Origin: Bacteroides oleiciplenus YIT 12058
GTDB taxonomy: Bacteria > Bacteroidota > Bacteroidia > Bacteroidales > Bacteroidaceae
Assembly: GCF_000315485.1 (NCBI RefSeq)
Contig: NZ_JH992944.1
Coordinates: 682,485 to 746,484, forward strand
Direction of reading: 5' to 3'
Length of the DNA: 64,000 nt
A model generated the notes under the pieces. That model worked only from the letters and a program-made list of their open reading frames with translations. It ran no database searches and had not been told where the DNA came from. A program made the position numbers and the translations under genes. This document shows, one piece after another, positions 8,413-16,359 of the stretch. Every line of letters begins with the position of its first letter. Position 1 is the stretch's first letter.

Positions 8413-9761
8413 TATGCAAAGAGTGTTTCATGGAAGATTTCACCGACTGTCGGGTGTGGGAAGACGGTCTTCTGAAATTCTTCTACCGTATATCCGTGCT
8501 GCACGGCAATTCCGGCAAGTACAATCAACTCGGAAGCCGGATTGCCCAACATGTGGCAGCCTATTATCCGGTCATCATCATCCAGTATCAGCTTGCAAAG
8601 CCCGTTTCCCTGCTCGTTCTCAGCAACGAAACGGCCGGAATAGGCCATCGGCAATTTCTGTACATGGTAGCTGATGCCGACGGTTTTCAGTTCTTCTTCG
8701 GTCTTACCTACGCCGGCCACTTCGGGATTGGTATACACTACACCGGGTACGCAATCGTAATTCATCCGGTCTTCCACCTCCAGAATATGATTGATGGCAA
8801 CCTCACTTTCGCGAATGGCAGTATGTGCCAGCATAGAATGTCCGGTGATGTCTCCACAAGCATACACACGCGGATGGGAAGTTTGCATATGTTCATCCAC
8901 TTTCACGCCGTTGCGCAGCAGTTCTATGTTCAGTTTATCCAGCCCCACCTGCAGCAGGTTGGCTTTCCGACCGACACTGACTAATATCTTTTCAGTCTCA
9001 ATGAGTGAAGTTTTACCATCCTTCTCGATGGTGACTCCTTCGGGGCTGACTTCAACCACTTTTGTATTCAGATGGAATTTAACTCCGCGTTTCTGATATT
9101 CCGCACGCAGCATGCCACTGGTTTCTTTATCCATAGCGCCCAGCACTTCGGGCATCATTTCGACCACATACACCTGCACGCCCATACTATTGAAAAAAGA
9201 AGCGAACTCCATCCCGATGACGCCGCCACCGATGATAACCAACGAAGAAGGCAGCATAGTGTTCTCCAATGCTTCTTTTGACGTCCAGTAATCAATCTCG
9301 GACAGACCTTTGACAGGTGGGATAACCGTATCGGAACCGGTACACACCAACAGATAGGTTACTTCGTACGTCTCTCCGGCAGCCGAAATCCGGAAGCGTC
9401 CGTCCGCTTCGCCCGTAATCGCAGCTTCGTAAGGCACAATGACGGCACCGTAGGAACTAACAGTCATCTGCACACCGCCGGTCAGCTTTTTCACAATCTT
9501 ATCCTTGCGGGCAATCATCTTCTGCATATCGAACGCCGAACCGTCGGGCACGGAGATACCATACTTCGACGCACTTTTCATATTGTCCCACAACTTGGCG
9601 GAATAGAGCAAAGTCTTGGTAGGAATACACCCCTCGTTGAGGCAAACACCACCAATGGCTTTTTTCTCAAACAAGACTGTTTGCAGCCCGTTTGCAGCCG
9701 CTCTTTCAGCCGCCGTATAACCGGCAGGACCGCCACCGATGATAGCTATATCATATTTCAT
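8412..9761 (-). CDS. lpdA: Dihydrolipoamide dehydrogenase (E3)
   Basis: The 449-residue flavoprotein reoxidises the dihydrolipoyl arm of E2 and reduces NAD. It has the FAD motif 'GGGPAGYTAAERAA' near the N-terminus, the redox disulfide 'GGVCLNEGCIPTK' (Cys40/Cys45), a second nucleotide motif 'IIGGGVIGMEFASFF' for NAD, and the C-terminal catalytic pair in 'HPTVGEIFHE' (His436, Glu441). It is the first gene of a five-gene minus-strand operon (lpdA, ligase, E2, E1, flavodoxin). No clean promoter was found in the 150 bp shared with the divergent regulator gene. Confidence 0.95.
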   Translation of the reverse strand: MKYDIAIIGGGPAGYTAAERAAANGLQTVLFEKKAIGGVCLNEGCIPTKTLLYSAKLWDNMKSASKYGISVPDGSAFDMQKMIARKDKIVKKLTGGVQMTVSSYGAVIVPYEAAITGEADGRFRISAAGETYEVTYLLVCTGSDTVIPPVKGLSEIDYWTSKEALENTMLPSSLVIIGGGVIGMEFASFFNSMGVQVYVVEMMPEVLGAMDKETSGMLRAEYQKRGVKFHLNTKVVEVSPEGVTIEKDGKTSLIETEKILVSVGRKANLLQVGLDKLNIELLRNGVKVDEHMQTSHPRVYACGDITGHSMLAHTAIRESEVAINHILEVEDRMNYDCVPGVVYTNPEVAGVGKTEEELKTVGISYHVQKLPMAYSGRFVAENEQGNGLCKLILDDDDRIIGCHMLGNPASELIVLAGIAVQHGYTVEEFQKTVFPHPTVGEIFHETLFA

Positions 9762-9885
9762 AAATCAGTAGTATTAAGTTATTTATCTACTAACAACAAA
9801 CAAGAAGAGAGCAAAGTTCTATAAGTATCGACAAGGGAAGTTGCTGTTTTTCAGCCCCAATGGCCTGTTTCATAAAAATAATCTG

Positions 9886-9893
9886 TATTTTTG
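9886..9893 (+). promoter_or_regulatory. Bacteroides -7 element for the LuxR-type regulator
   Basis: TATTTTTG fits TAnnTTTG exactly and predicts transcription from about base 9900. This decides the start of the next gene: the ATG at 9913, preceded by AAGGA, and not the in-frame TTG at 9841, which lies upstream of the promoter. Confidence 0.75.
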
Positions 9894-9912
9894 CAGAAAT
9901 TTAAGGAATTAT

Positions 9913-10536
9913 ATGGTAGCCCCCGAAATAGCAATTGTTGACTCCAACACCCTGTCGTGTCTGGGATTGCAGAATCTGATGGAAGAAATCATCCCGATGG
10001 CCGTCATCCGCGTGTTCAGTTCGTTCGAGGAGCTGGTGGATGATACGCCCGACATGTATGCACATTATTTCGTCTCGGCACAGATATACTTTGAGCATAC
10101 GGCTTTCTTTCTGCCCCGCAAACCTAAAACAATTGTATTGGCAAACGGCGATAACCAACCGCAACTGGCAGGAATACCGACCCTGAATATTTATCAGGAT
10201 GAAAAGGTATTGATAAAAAGTATCTTGCAGTTACACCAGTTCGGGCATAAAGAGGGGCATCCGCATGGACATCCACATCCGGCAACGGGGCACCCCGGAG
10301 GGCACCCTTGCGGCAATTCGTATGCCGAACACGACCTCTCTCCTCGCGAAATAGAAGTGCTGGTGCTGATAACCAAAGGATTTATCAATAAAGAAATAGC
10401 CGACAAATTAAATATAAGTCTGACTACCGTCATCTCCCACCGGAAGAATATCACAGAGAAACTGGGCATTAAATCGGTGGCAGGACTGACTATCTATGCT
10501 GTGATGCACGGATATGTAGAGGCAGACCGCATCTAA
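9913..10536 (+). CDS. LuxR-family regulator with pseudo-receiver domain and histidine-rich linker
   Basis: The 207-residue protein has an N-terminal receiver-like fold (about 5-105) and a C-terminal LuxR/FixJ helix-turn-helix (about 140-200; 'LSPREIEVLVLITKGFINK'). An early acid is kept (Asp10 in 'IAIVDSN'), but the phospho-accepting Asp is absent at the end of strand 3 ('HYFVSAQ') and the conserved Lys of strand 5 is missing, so it is probably not a normal phospho-switch. The linker at 108-140 holds nine His and one Cys, which suggests metal or heme binding; this is inference. It precedes a TonB receptor on the same strand, separated by a terminator and palindromic DNA, and is a good candidate regulator of that receptor. 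Confidence 0.85.
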   Translation: MVAPEIAIVDSNTLSCLGLQNLMEEIIPMAVIRVFSSFEELVDDTPDMYAHYFVSAQIYFEHTAFFLPRKPKTIVLANGDNQPQLAGIPTLNIYQDEKVLIKSILQLHQFGHKEGHPHGHPHPATGHPGGHPCGNSYAEHDLSPREIEVLVLITKGFINKEIADKLNISLTTVISHRKNITEKLGIKSVAGLTIYAVMHGYVEADRI

Positions 10537-10585
10537 ATAGAGTTATAAGACAAACTCCATCTTCATCCTGATACTTATTTTATAA

Positions 10586-10612
10586 GCACTTTGCACGGAA
10601 AATGCGAAGTGC
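10586..10612 (+). other. Hairpin after the LuxR-type regulator gene
   Basis: GCACTTTGCA and TGCGAAGTGC can pair around a 7-base loop with one internal mismatch. It has no T-run and sits just before the stronger terminator hairpin; possibly an RNA-stabilising 3' structure. Confidence 0.45.
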
Positions 10613-10619
10613 CGGAACT

Positions 10620-10652
10620 AAGTAGCCGCACCGCTACTTTTATCCTTTTTCC
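10620..10652 (+). terminator. Terminator of the LuxR-type regulator gene
   Basis: A perfect 7-bp stem AAGTAGC / GCTACTT with loop CGCACC (10620-10639) is followed by a T-rich tail. It separates the regulator transcript from the TonB receptor promoter. Confidence 0.7.
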
Positions 10653-10687
10653 CTGCAACGGCTAAGAAAAATCATAGCGAACGGCTA

Positions 10688-10777
10688 TTCTTTCCACCAC
10701 GGGGTTCTTTTCTTTCCACCATGGAGAAAGTTTCTTTCCACCATGGTGGAAAGAAACTTTCTCCATGGTGGAAAGAA
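10688..10777. repeat. Four-unit 22-bp palindromic array including a 68-bp perfect palindrome
   Basis: CCAYGG cores occur at 10697, 10719, 10741 and 10763, exactly 22 bp apart, each flanked by TTTCC / GGAAA-type arms. Bases 10710-10743 are the exact reverse complement of 10744-10777, giving 34-base arms with no spacer. The array lies in the 395-bp gap between the regulator terminator and the TonB receptor promoter. Its function is unknown; the same architecture recurs at 31338-31424. Confidence 0.9.
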
Positions 10778-10858
10778 TAAGCATCCACATACAAAAGACT
10801 TATCATCCGGCAGAAAAAACAATAAAAGTGCCTGGGAAAAGAGTTAAGCCATTCTCTA

Positions 10859-10878
10859 AATCCTCATTAATGAGGATT
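10859..10878. promoter_or_regulatory. 20-bp perfect palindrome overlapping the -33 region: candidate operator
   Basis: AATCCTCATT followed directly by AATGAGGATT is a perfect 20-bp palindrome. It ends inside the predicted -33 region of the TonB receptor gene, a placement typical of a repressor or activator site. The His-rich LuxR-type regulator upstream is the obvious candidate ligand; this is inference. Confidence 0.6.
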
Positions 10879-10907
10879 GCGGGAAAAAGAGAAATGCCCT
10901 TACTTTG
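10877..10907 (+). promoter_or_regulatory. Promoter of the TonB receptor gene
   Basis: A -33-like TTG (10877-10879) and a -7-like TTACTTTG (10900-10907, one mismatch to TAnnTTTG) are 20 bp apart. Transcription would start near 10914, giving a leader of about 18 bases before the ATG at 10932. Confidence 0.55.
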
Positions 10908-10931
10908 CAAACGAAATAATATAAGCAAAAA

Positions 10932-13316
10932 ATGGAGAAGAGTAAATTATTCGCCTTTGCCCTGGCACTCCTGTCGATAGGGAATGTATGTGCAGAGGAA
11001 GTGGATACCCTGAAAATTGTGGATGTTGAAGAAGTCCTTATCATTGCAGCCCCCAAAGAAAACCGTAAGTTGCGCGAACTGCCGAACGCCGTCACCTTAC
11101 TTTCACAACAAGACATGCAGGCTGCACAAGTGAACTCAATCAAAAACCTGACCGCACTTGTACCCAATATATTTATCCCCGATTATGGTTCGCGCCTGAC
11201 CTCCGCCGTGTATATCCGAGGCATCGGCTCGCGCATCAATACCCCGTCCGTAGGATTGTACGTCGACAATATACCTTATATAGATAAGTCGGCATTCGAC
11301 TTTGACTATTCTGACATTGAACGTATCGACGTGCTGCGCGGTCCGCAGGGTACTCTGTACGGACGCAATGCGATGGGAGGAATTATAAAAGTGCATACCA
11401 AATCTCCTTTCTCCTATCAAGGCACCGACTTCCGCATAGGAGCTGGCACGCACAACCAATACAACACTTCCGTCACCCACTATCACCGGATAAACGAGCG
11501 GTTCGCTTTCTCCGCCGGAGGGTTTTATGACTATGAGGGAGGATTCTTCCGCAATGCGGCACGCAATAATGATAAGTTAGATAAAGGACAATCCGTCGGT
11601 GGACGCGCCCGTGCCATCTATCTGCCCAGCGAAAACTGGAAGCTCGACTTCAACCTAAGCTATGAGTATAGCGACCAGGGCGGCTATCCTTACGGACTTT
11701 ATGATAAAGAAAACGGAACTGTTGCCAAACCCGCTTACGATGAAGAAAGCAGTTACTACCGCAATCTGCTGAATGCCGGACTGAATCTGGAATATCAGGC
11801 GCAAAACTTCATTCTGAGTGCCGTCACCGGCTATCAGTGGTTGCGCGACCGCATGTTCATGGACCAGGATTTCTCCGCAGCCAATAACTTCAATATAGAA
11901 CAGAAGCAAAGAATAAATACTTTCTCAGAAGAAATCGTTCTGAAATCCAAACCCAACCGTCGTTGGCAATGGACCACAGGCGCTTTCGGTTTCTATCAAT
12001 CCCTGCATACGGACGGCCCGGTGCTTTTCCACCGGGATGGCATTACTTCGGTAATTGAAGGAAATGCAAACAGTGTTTTCGACGGTCTTGCATCAATGGG
12101 AATACCGGGCATACCTGTCATGCACCTAAGCATCAATAATGGAAGTTTGCCTGTCAGCGGAAGTTTCGACACACCGACTCTGAGCGGTGCCATTTTCCAC
12201 CAGTCCACCTTCAATGATTTATTTGTCAAAGGCTTGTCGGCAACCATCGGTTTGCGAATGGACTATGAGAAAGTAAAGATGGAATATAACTCTGCCGCCG
12301 CAACCACCAACTTCAACTTCTCTATGAAGATGGGAAATCCGGCCAATCCTCAAATTATCGAGAGTCAAGGCCTCGAAGGAAATGCAGCTTATCTGGGCAA
12401 AGAATCTACCGACTACGTTCAGCTATTGCCTAAGTTTGCTTTGCAATACGAATGGAACAAGGGAAATAACATTTATGCAACTGCCGCACGTGGCTATCGT
12501 TCGGGAGGATATAACATTCAGATGTTCTCCGACCTCGTGACGGGAGTGCTCAGCAACTCCATGATGGATGCCATCATGACCGACCCTAAATTCAGCAAGT
12601 TCGCTGCCATGATTGATCAAATGAAAAAAGAATTGCCGGAGGTAAGCGATGCCACCAAGTATAAACCGGAATATACCTGGAACTACGAAATAGGAAGCCA
12701 TCTCACGCTTTGGGAAGGGCGCTTGCTTGCTGACCTCTCCGCTTTCTACATGGATACACGCAACCAGCAGATTGCAAAGTTCGCAGAGAATGGTCTGGGA
12801 CGTATCACAGTGAATGCAGGAAAAAGCCATAGTTACGGTGCCGAAGCAAGCCTGCGTGCCGCTCTTACCACTGCATTTACGGTAAATGCATCTTATGGAT
12901 ACACTTATGCTACTTTCAAAGAATACGCAACCAACGTTAAAGTGGATGGAAAAACAGAGGAAATAAATTACAACGGCAATTATGTCCCCTTCGTACCCAA
13001 ACACACATTAAGTCTGGGCGGACAATACGTCTTCCGCATCAACCCGGGCCATTGGTTGGACCGCATTCAGATAAATGCCAACTACACCGGTGCCGGACGC
13101 ATCTACTGGACAGAGCAGAATGACGTCAGCCAGTCCTTTTACGGCACACTGAACGGACGCCTCAGTTTGCAGAAAGGCAACGGACAGATTGACTTCTGGG
13201 TTCGCAATGCATTGGATAAAGATTATGCCGCTTTCTACTTCGAAAGCATGGGTAATGGGTTCATGCAGAAAGGACGGCCGATACAGGCGGGGATTGAATT
13301 GCGTTGCAGATTCTAA
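10932..13316 (+). CDS. TonB-dependent outer-membrane receptor, siderophore/heme/metal type
   Basis: The 794-residue protein has a signal peptide (about 1-21, 'ALALLSIGNVCA'), a plug domain with 'YIRGIGSRINTPSVGLYVD' and 'IERIDVLRGPQGTLYGRNAM', then a beta-barrel ending in the aromatic 'ELRCRF'. It lacks the N-terminal carboxypeptidase-regulatory-like extension of SusC-type glycan receptors, has no SusD partner beside it, and its plug resembles iron-complex receptors. The ligand cannot be told. It is a single-gene unit between an operator-like palindrome and a terminator, next to the His-rich regulator, which favours a metal or metal-chelate substrate. Confidence 0.87.
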   Translation: MEKSKLFAFALALLSIGNVCAEEVDTLKIVDVEEVLIIAAPKENRKLRELPNAVTLLSQQDMQAAQVNSIKNLTALVPNIFIPDYGSRLTSAVYIRGIGSRINTPSVGLYVDNIPYIDKSAFDFDYSDIERIDVLRGPQGTLYGRNAMGGIIKVHTKSPFSYQGTDFRIGAGTHNQYNTSVTHYHRINERFAFSAGGFYDYEGGFFRNAARNNDKLDKGQSVGGRARAIYLPSENWKLDFNLSYEYSDQGGYPYGLYDKENGTVAKPAYDEESSYYRNLLNAGLNLEYQAQNFILSAVTGYQWLRDRMFMDQDFSAANNFNIEQKQRINTFSEEIVLKSKPNRRWQWTTGAFGFYQSLHTDGPVLFHRDGITSVIEGNANSVFDGLASMGIPGIPVMHLSINNGSLPVSGSFDTPTLSGAIFHQSTFNDLFVKGLSATIGLRMDYEKVKMEYNSAAATTNFNFSMKMGNPANPQIIESQGLEGNAAYLGKESTDYVQLLPKFALQYEWNKGNNIYATAARGYRSGGYNIQMFSDLVTGVLSNSMMDAIMTDPKFSKFAAMIDQMKKELPEVSDATKYKPEYTWNYEIGSHLTLWEGRLLADLSAFYMDTRNQQIAKFAENGLGRITVNAGKSHSYGAEASLRAALTTAFTVNASYGYTYATFKEYATNVKVDGKTEEINYNGNYVPFVPKHTLSLGGQYVFRINPGHWLDRIQINANYTGAGRIYWTEQNDVSQSFYGTLNGRLSLQKGNGQIDFWVRNALDKDYAAFYFESMGNGFMQKGRPIQAGIELRCRF

Positions 13317-13341
13317 GGCAACTTCATGCCTATAAAAAATC

Positions 13342-13371
13342 ACGAGCGTTTCCACGAAAGGGAACGCTCGT
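13342..13371. terminator. Bidirectional terminator between the TonB receptor and the zinc-ribbon protein gene
   Basis: Nine paired bases ACGAGCGTT / AACGCTCGT, plus partial CC/GG pairing, enclose a short loop. TTTT follows on the plus strand and TTTTTT on the minus strand, so it can end both converging transcripts. Confidence 0.8.
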
Positions 13372-13418
13372 TTTCATTAAGGAAAACTGTGTTATACTGA
13401 TTGTAATCCTATTGAATC

Positions 13419-14465
13419 TTATTCATTAATCGCACCACAACTCGGACAGCGCCCTTTTTCTTTGAGCTTCTGTCCGCAACTACCACAACAATAACGGTAA
13501 ACAACAAGTGTGGTATGCATCTTTTTCAGGAAAATCCAGATGAAAGCGGCAAGGAAGACGTAGCCGATATATATCTGTGTAGTCAATATAAAGAAGAAAT
13601 AACAGAAGATGCAGCAAGATGCCAGACCTAACAAATAGAACATAGCAGCAGCAGGTGAAAGCTGGCGGAACAAATCATCGAGCACTGCCAACAACACTAT
13701 AATAAACAACCAGATGCCCAACAAAAAAACCGAAAGAATAAACGGTACTTTAAAAGGAGAAAGCGTAGGGTTAAAGTAGAAGTGTTCCCACGTCTCGGGC
13801 ACAAAAACCTGCATAGACTCATACACCGTGGCACTGAAAGCCATCAACAGGCAAAGCAACAACGGATACACACTATCTATATCATTAAAATAAACCATCT
13901 TCAACTGTTTGCGACGGAACAGGCGAAAAACCCAAGCTCCCACAAACAAAGCGAAAATAATTACGAAATACGAAGCATGTGTGTCACTGAACAGGTAAAT
14001 GAATTGGGATATACTATCCGTCGGCACAAAAGCCTGCATCATTTCCCTCTCGCCAATCCAGCCCTGTATCTCCTGAGAATGGGCCAGCTTCACCCAAACA
14101 CTATCCACACTATCCGCCGAATGAATAGCGAACTCAGCCACTACCACGCGGTCTCCTTTGTAAAGGGTATTATAGCAATCTTTCACTGGCAGACAGGCAA
14201 GCACTACGGAATCTTGCACTACTTCCAGATTGGTATTCAGCGTATAGTGGCGGTCATAAAGGCAAGTTAAGGAATCGCGGGTTTCGATGCTCATTCCTTC
14301 ATCGTCCAGATTGGGACGGGAATAACGGCAAGAAAAAAAACAGAAGCACAAGAATAAAGAAATGCAGAACAGTGCAGACCTGCGCAAAGAAAAGAAACTA
14401 TATACCTTGCGTAGCCCTATGCTGATTCGCATTCCTGAATCATATTTCACTCCCTTATTCTGCAT
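13419..14465 (-). CDS. Membrane protein with SH3-like outer domain and C-terminal zinc ribbon
   Basis: I do not recognise a named family. The 348-residue protein has an N-terminal hydrophobic segment ending in 'CFCFFSC', possibly a lipobox. A soluble part of about 110 residues follows with SH3-type features ('NTLYKGDRVVVAEF', 'SVWVKLAH', 'IQGWIGE'), then about five membrane segments (about 155-320) and a four-Cys zinc ribbon at the end ('CGSCGQKLKEKGRCPSCG'). The ATG at 14465 overlaps the end of the U32 gene by 11 bp; an ATG at 14432 is an alternative start. It is the last gene of the metA/U32 transcript. An envelope-sensing role is only a guess. Confidence 0.7.
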   Translation of the reverse strand: MQNKGVKYDSGMRISIGLRKVYSFFSLRRSALFCISLFLCFCFFSCRYSRPNLDDEGMSIETRDSLTCLYDRHYTLNTNLEVVQDSVVLACLPVKDCYNTLYKGDRVVVAEFAIHSADSVDSVWVKLAHSQEIQGWIGEREMMQAFVPTDSISQFIYLFSDTHASYFVIIFALFVGAWVFRLFRRKQLKMVYFNDIDSVYPLLLCLLMAFSATVYESMQVFVPETWEHFYFNPTLSPFKVPFILSVFLLGIWLFIIVLLAVLDDLFRQLSPAAAMFYLLGLASCCIFCYFFFILTTQIYIGYVFLAAFIWIFLKKMHTTLVVYRYCCGSCGQKLKEKGRCPSCGAINE

Positions 14466-16359
14466 AAACTTTCATCTGACAATTTTTGCAATCAAACTCC
14501 AGTCGGAAACGCTTGCCATCGGTTCCTGACAAGTAATAAGGTTCCCGGTAAGGTGAACGCCCTTTCTGGTAAGTAGGACACCAACCCATACTATAGCGCA
14601 GGCAATGCTTGCAGAACATCAGGACAGCACCCGGAACAGATTGCTTTTCATAAGCCGGAGCCACGGAGGCAATGCCGTGGTCAGTATAGAAAGAAGCGGC
14701 ACGGGTGTTCATCACATTACCGAGATACGTCAATGAAGTTCCGGAAGCAGCCGGTTTATGCGAAGTATCCGAAAGCGGGAAAGGATGGGCAGTAGGTTTC
14801 CAGACAGCCAGTTCCTGACGGTAGTTGATACGGCGGACAGTAATGAGTTTTTCTATAATCTGGCGACGCCATTCGGCTACGATGGAAGCTGGTAGAAACC
14901 AATTGTCGGAAAAATGTATTTCAATATCAAAACCGGTTTCGGACGAATGATGATTCGTTCCTACAGGAAGGCAGGTTTCAAAGGGAGTGTTTCCCAATTT
15001 GCCGAGTTGCGTGCGCAGATTATCCGCCTGCGGGGTACGGGCAAGTTCTTTCTGATAAGGGAAAGAAAGGGTCACGCTATTATCATCCTCATCCGTAGCA
15101 GTCAAGGCAAAGCCAAAAGCTGTATCTGCCAAAAGCAAGGATACGGCAATCTTCCGCTCGGAAGACTTGCGGGAAAGCAGCTTTTCAAATTCCTGATCAA
15201 AGTTGCGATAGAGCACAGTTCGCGGACGGATACGGGGCATTTCACCTGCCGGATAAAGTTTATTTCCATCCACGCGGTTGATGCGGAAACCTTGCAGACG
15301 GCCCTGTTCATCCAGATAGCATACGCCATCGCCATTATTGAAAGATTTCAGTCCGGCCACCGTGAGGTAGTTTCCACGCTGCTCCTTCATGGTTCCCATC
15401 TCTTCGCCGAGAGATTTCGGGGTATCGAAAGAGAAAATCTCTTCACTACGTCCATGCAGGAAGTAGTGGGTAAATCCGCGGCTGAAACTCTTGTCCAGTT
15501 GCGGCCGGAAAGTATAACGGCAGGTACCGGAAGAAGCACGCACATATTCTTTGCGACGTGCAAAGATGGCATCCAACTTTTGACGATAAGCCGCCGTGAC
15601 ATTCTTTACGTAAGAGACATCTTTCAGACGCCCTTCTATTTTAAGGGAAGTAGCACCCGCATCGAGCAATTCTTCCAGAATATCGCTCTGATTCAAATCT
15701 TTAAGAGAAAGCAAATGCTTATCGCGCACTATCACTTTTCCGTCCGCATCCGTCAGAGTGAAAGGCAGGCGGCAAAACTGTGCGCACTCACCCCGGTTAG
15801 CACTACGCCCGAAACATGCCTGACTGACATAGCATTGTCCGCTATAGCTGACACAAAGCGCACCATGTACGAAAATCTCCAACGGAACCTCAGGACAAAC
15901 TTTATGAATATGATTGATATCCTGCAAAGAAAGTTCACGTGCCAGCACTACTTGCCGGAAACCGGCTTCTGCCAGGAAACGTACTTTCTCCGGCGTACGA
16001 TTATCCATTTGCGTACTGGCATGCAGAGGGATAGGCGGCAGGTTCAGACGGGTTATTCCCATATCCTGCACAATGAGTGCATCGACACCCGCACGATACA
16101 AATCCCAAATCATAGCCTCCGTTTCCACCAGTTCCTCTTCTTTCAGAATCGTATTGACAGTAACATATATCCGAGCATTATACAAATGGGCATGCGCCAC
16201 CAAAGTCGCTATATCTTCCAACGAATTACCGGCAGCCACACGTGCACCAAAGCGGGGTGCACCGATATATACCGCATCCGCACCATGATTGATAGCCTCG
16301 ATACCACATTCCAGATTCTTGGCAGGTGCCAGTAGTTCTATCTTCCGTTGTTTAATCAT
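14455..16359 (-). CDS. U32-family protein, RlhA-like (23S rRNA hydroxylation)
   Basis: The 634-residue protein has the U32 TIM-barrel start 'IELLAPAKNLECGIEAINHG', the family segment 'EIFVHGALCVSYSGQCYVS' and the clustered Cys 'CFGRSANRGECAQFCR' that hold an iron-sulfur cluster in characterised U32 proteins. It is long enough for the extra DUF3656-type region and ends with more Cys pairs ('CKHCLRYSMGWC', 'CKNC'). This layout matches E. coli RlhA (YdcP), which hydroxylates a 23S rRNA cytidine; 'peptidase U32' and 'collagenase' are older names. The start overlaps the metA stop by 4 bases (ATGA). Confidence 0.85.
   Translation of the reverse strand: MIKQRKIELLAPAKNLECGIEAINHGADAVYIGAPRFGARVAAGNSLEDIATLVAHAHLYNARIYVTVNTILKEEELVETEAMIWDLYRAGVDALIVQDMGITRLNLPPIPLHASTQMDNRTPEKVRFLAEAGFRQVVLARELSLQDINHIHKVCPEVPLEIFVHGALCVSYSGQCYVSQACFGRSANRGECAQFCRLPFTLTDADGKVIVRDKHLLSLKDLNQSDILEELLDAGATSLKIEGRLKDVSYVKNVTAAYRQKLDAIFARRKEYVRASSGTCRYTFRPQLDKSFSRGFTHYFLHGRSEEIFSFDTPKSLGEEMGTMKEQRGNYLTVAGLKSFNNGDGVCYLDEQGRLQGFRINRVDGNKLYPAGEMPRIRPRTVLYRNFDQEFEKLLSRKSSERKIAVSLLLADTAFGFALTATDEDDNSVTLSFPYQKELARTPQADNLRTQLGKLGNTPFETCLPVGTNHHSSETGFDIEIHFSDNWFLPASIVAEWRRQIIEKLITVRRINYRQELAVWKPTAHPFPLSDTSHKPAASGTSLTYLGNVMNTRAASFYTDHGIASVAPAYEKQSVPGAVLMFCKHCLRYSMGWCPTYQKGRSPYREPYYLSGTDGKRFRLEFDCKNCQMKVYAE

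Noticed and set aside
9841..9912. Longer N-terminus for the LuxR-type regulator starting at TTG 9841
   Set aside because: It lies upstream of and across the perfect -7 element at 9886; the ATG at 9913 has an AAGGA site and gives the normal receiver start.
10688..10777. CRISPR array
   Set aside because: Unit length is 22 bp with no unique spacers; the units are contiguous palindromes.
14914..16335. 473-codon plus-strand frame opposite the U32 gene
   Set aside because: It is the opposite-strand shadow of a strongly conserved gene and has no recognisable domain.
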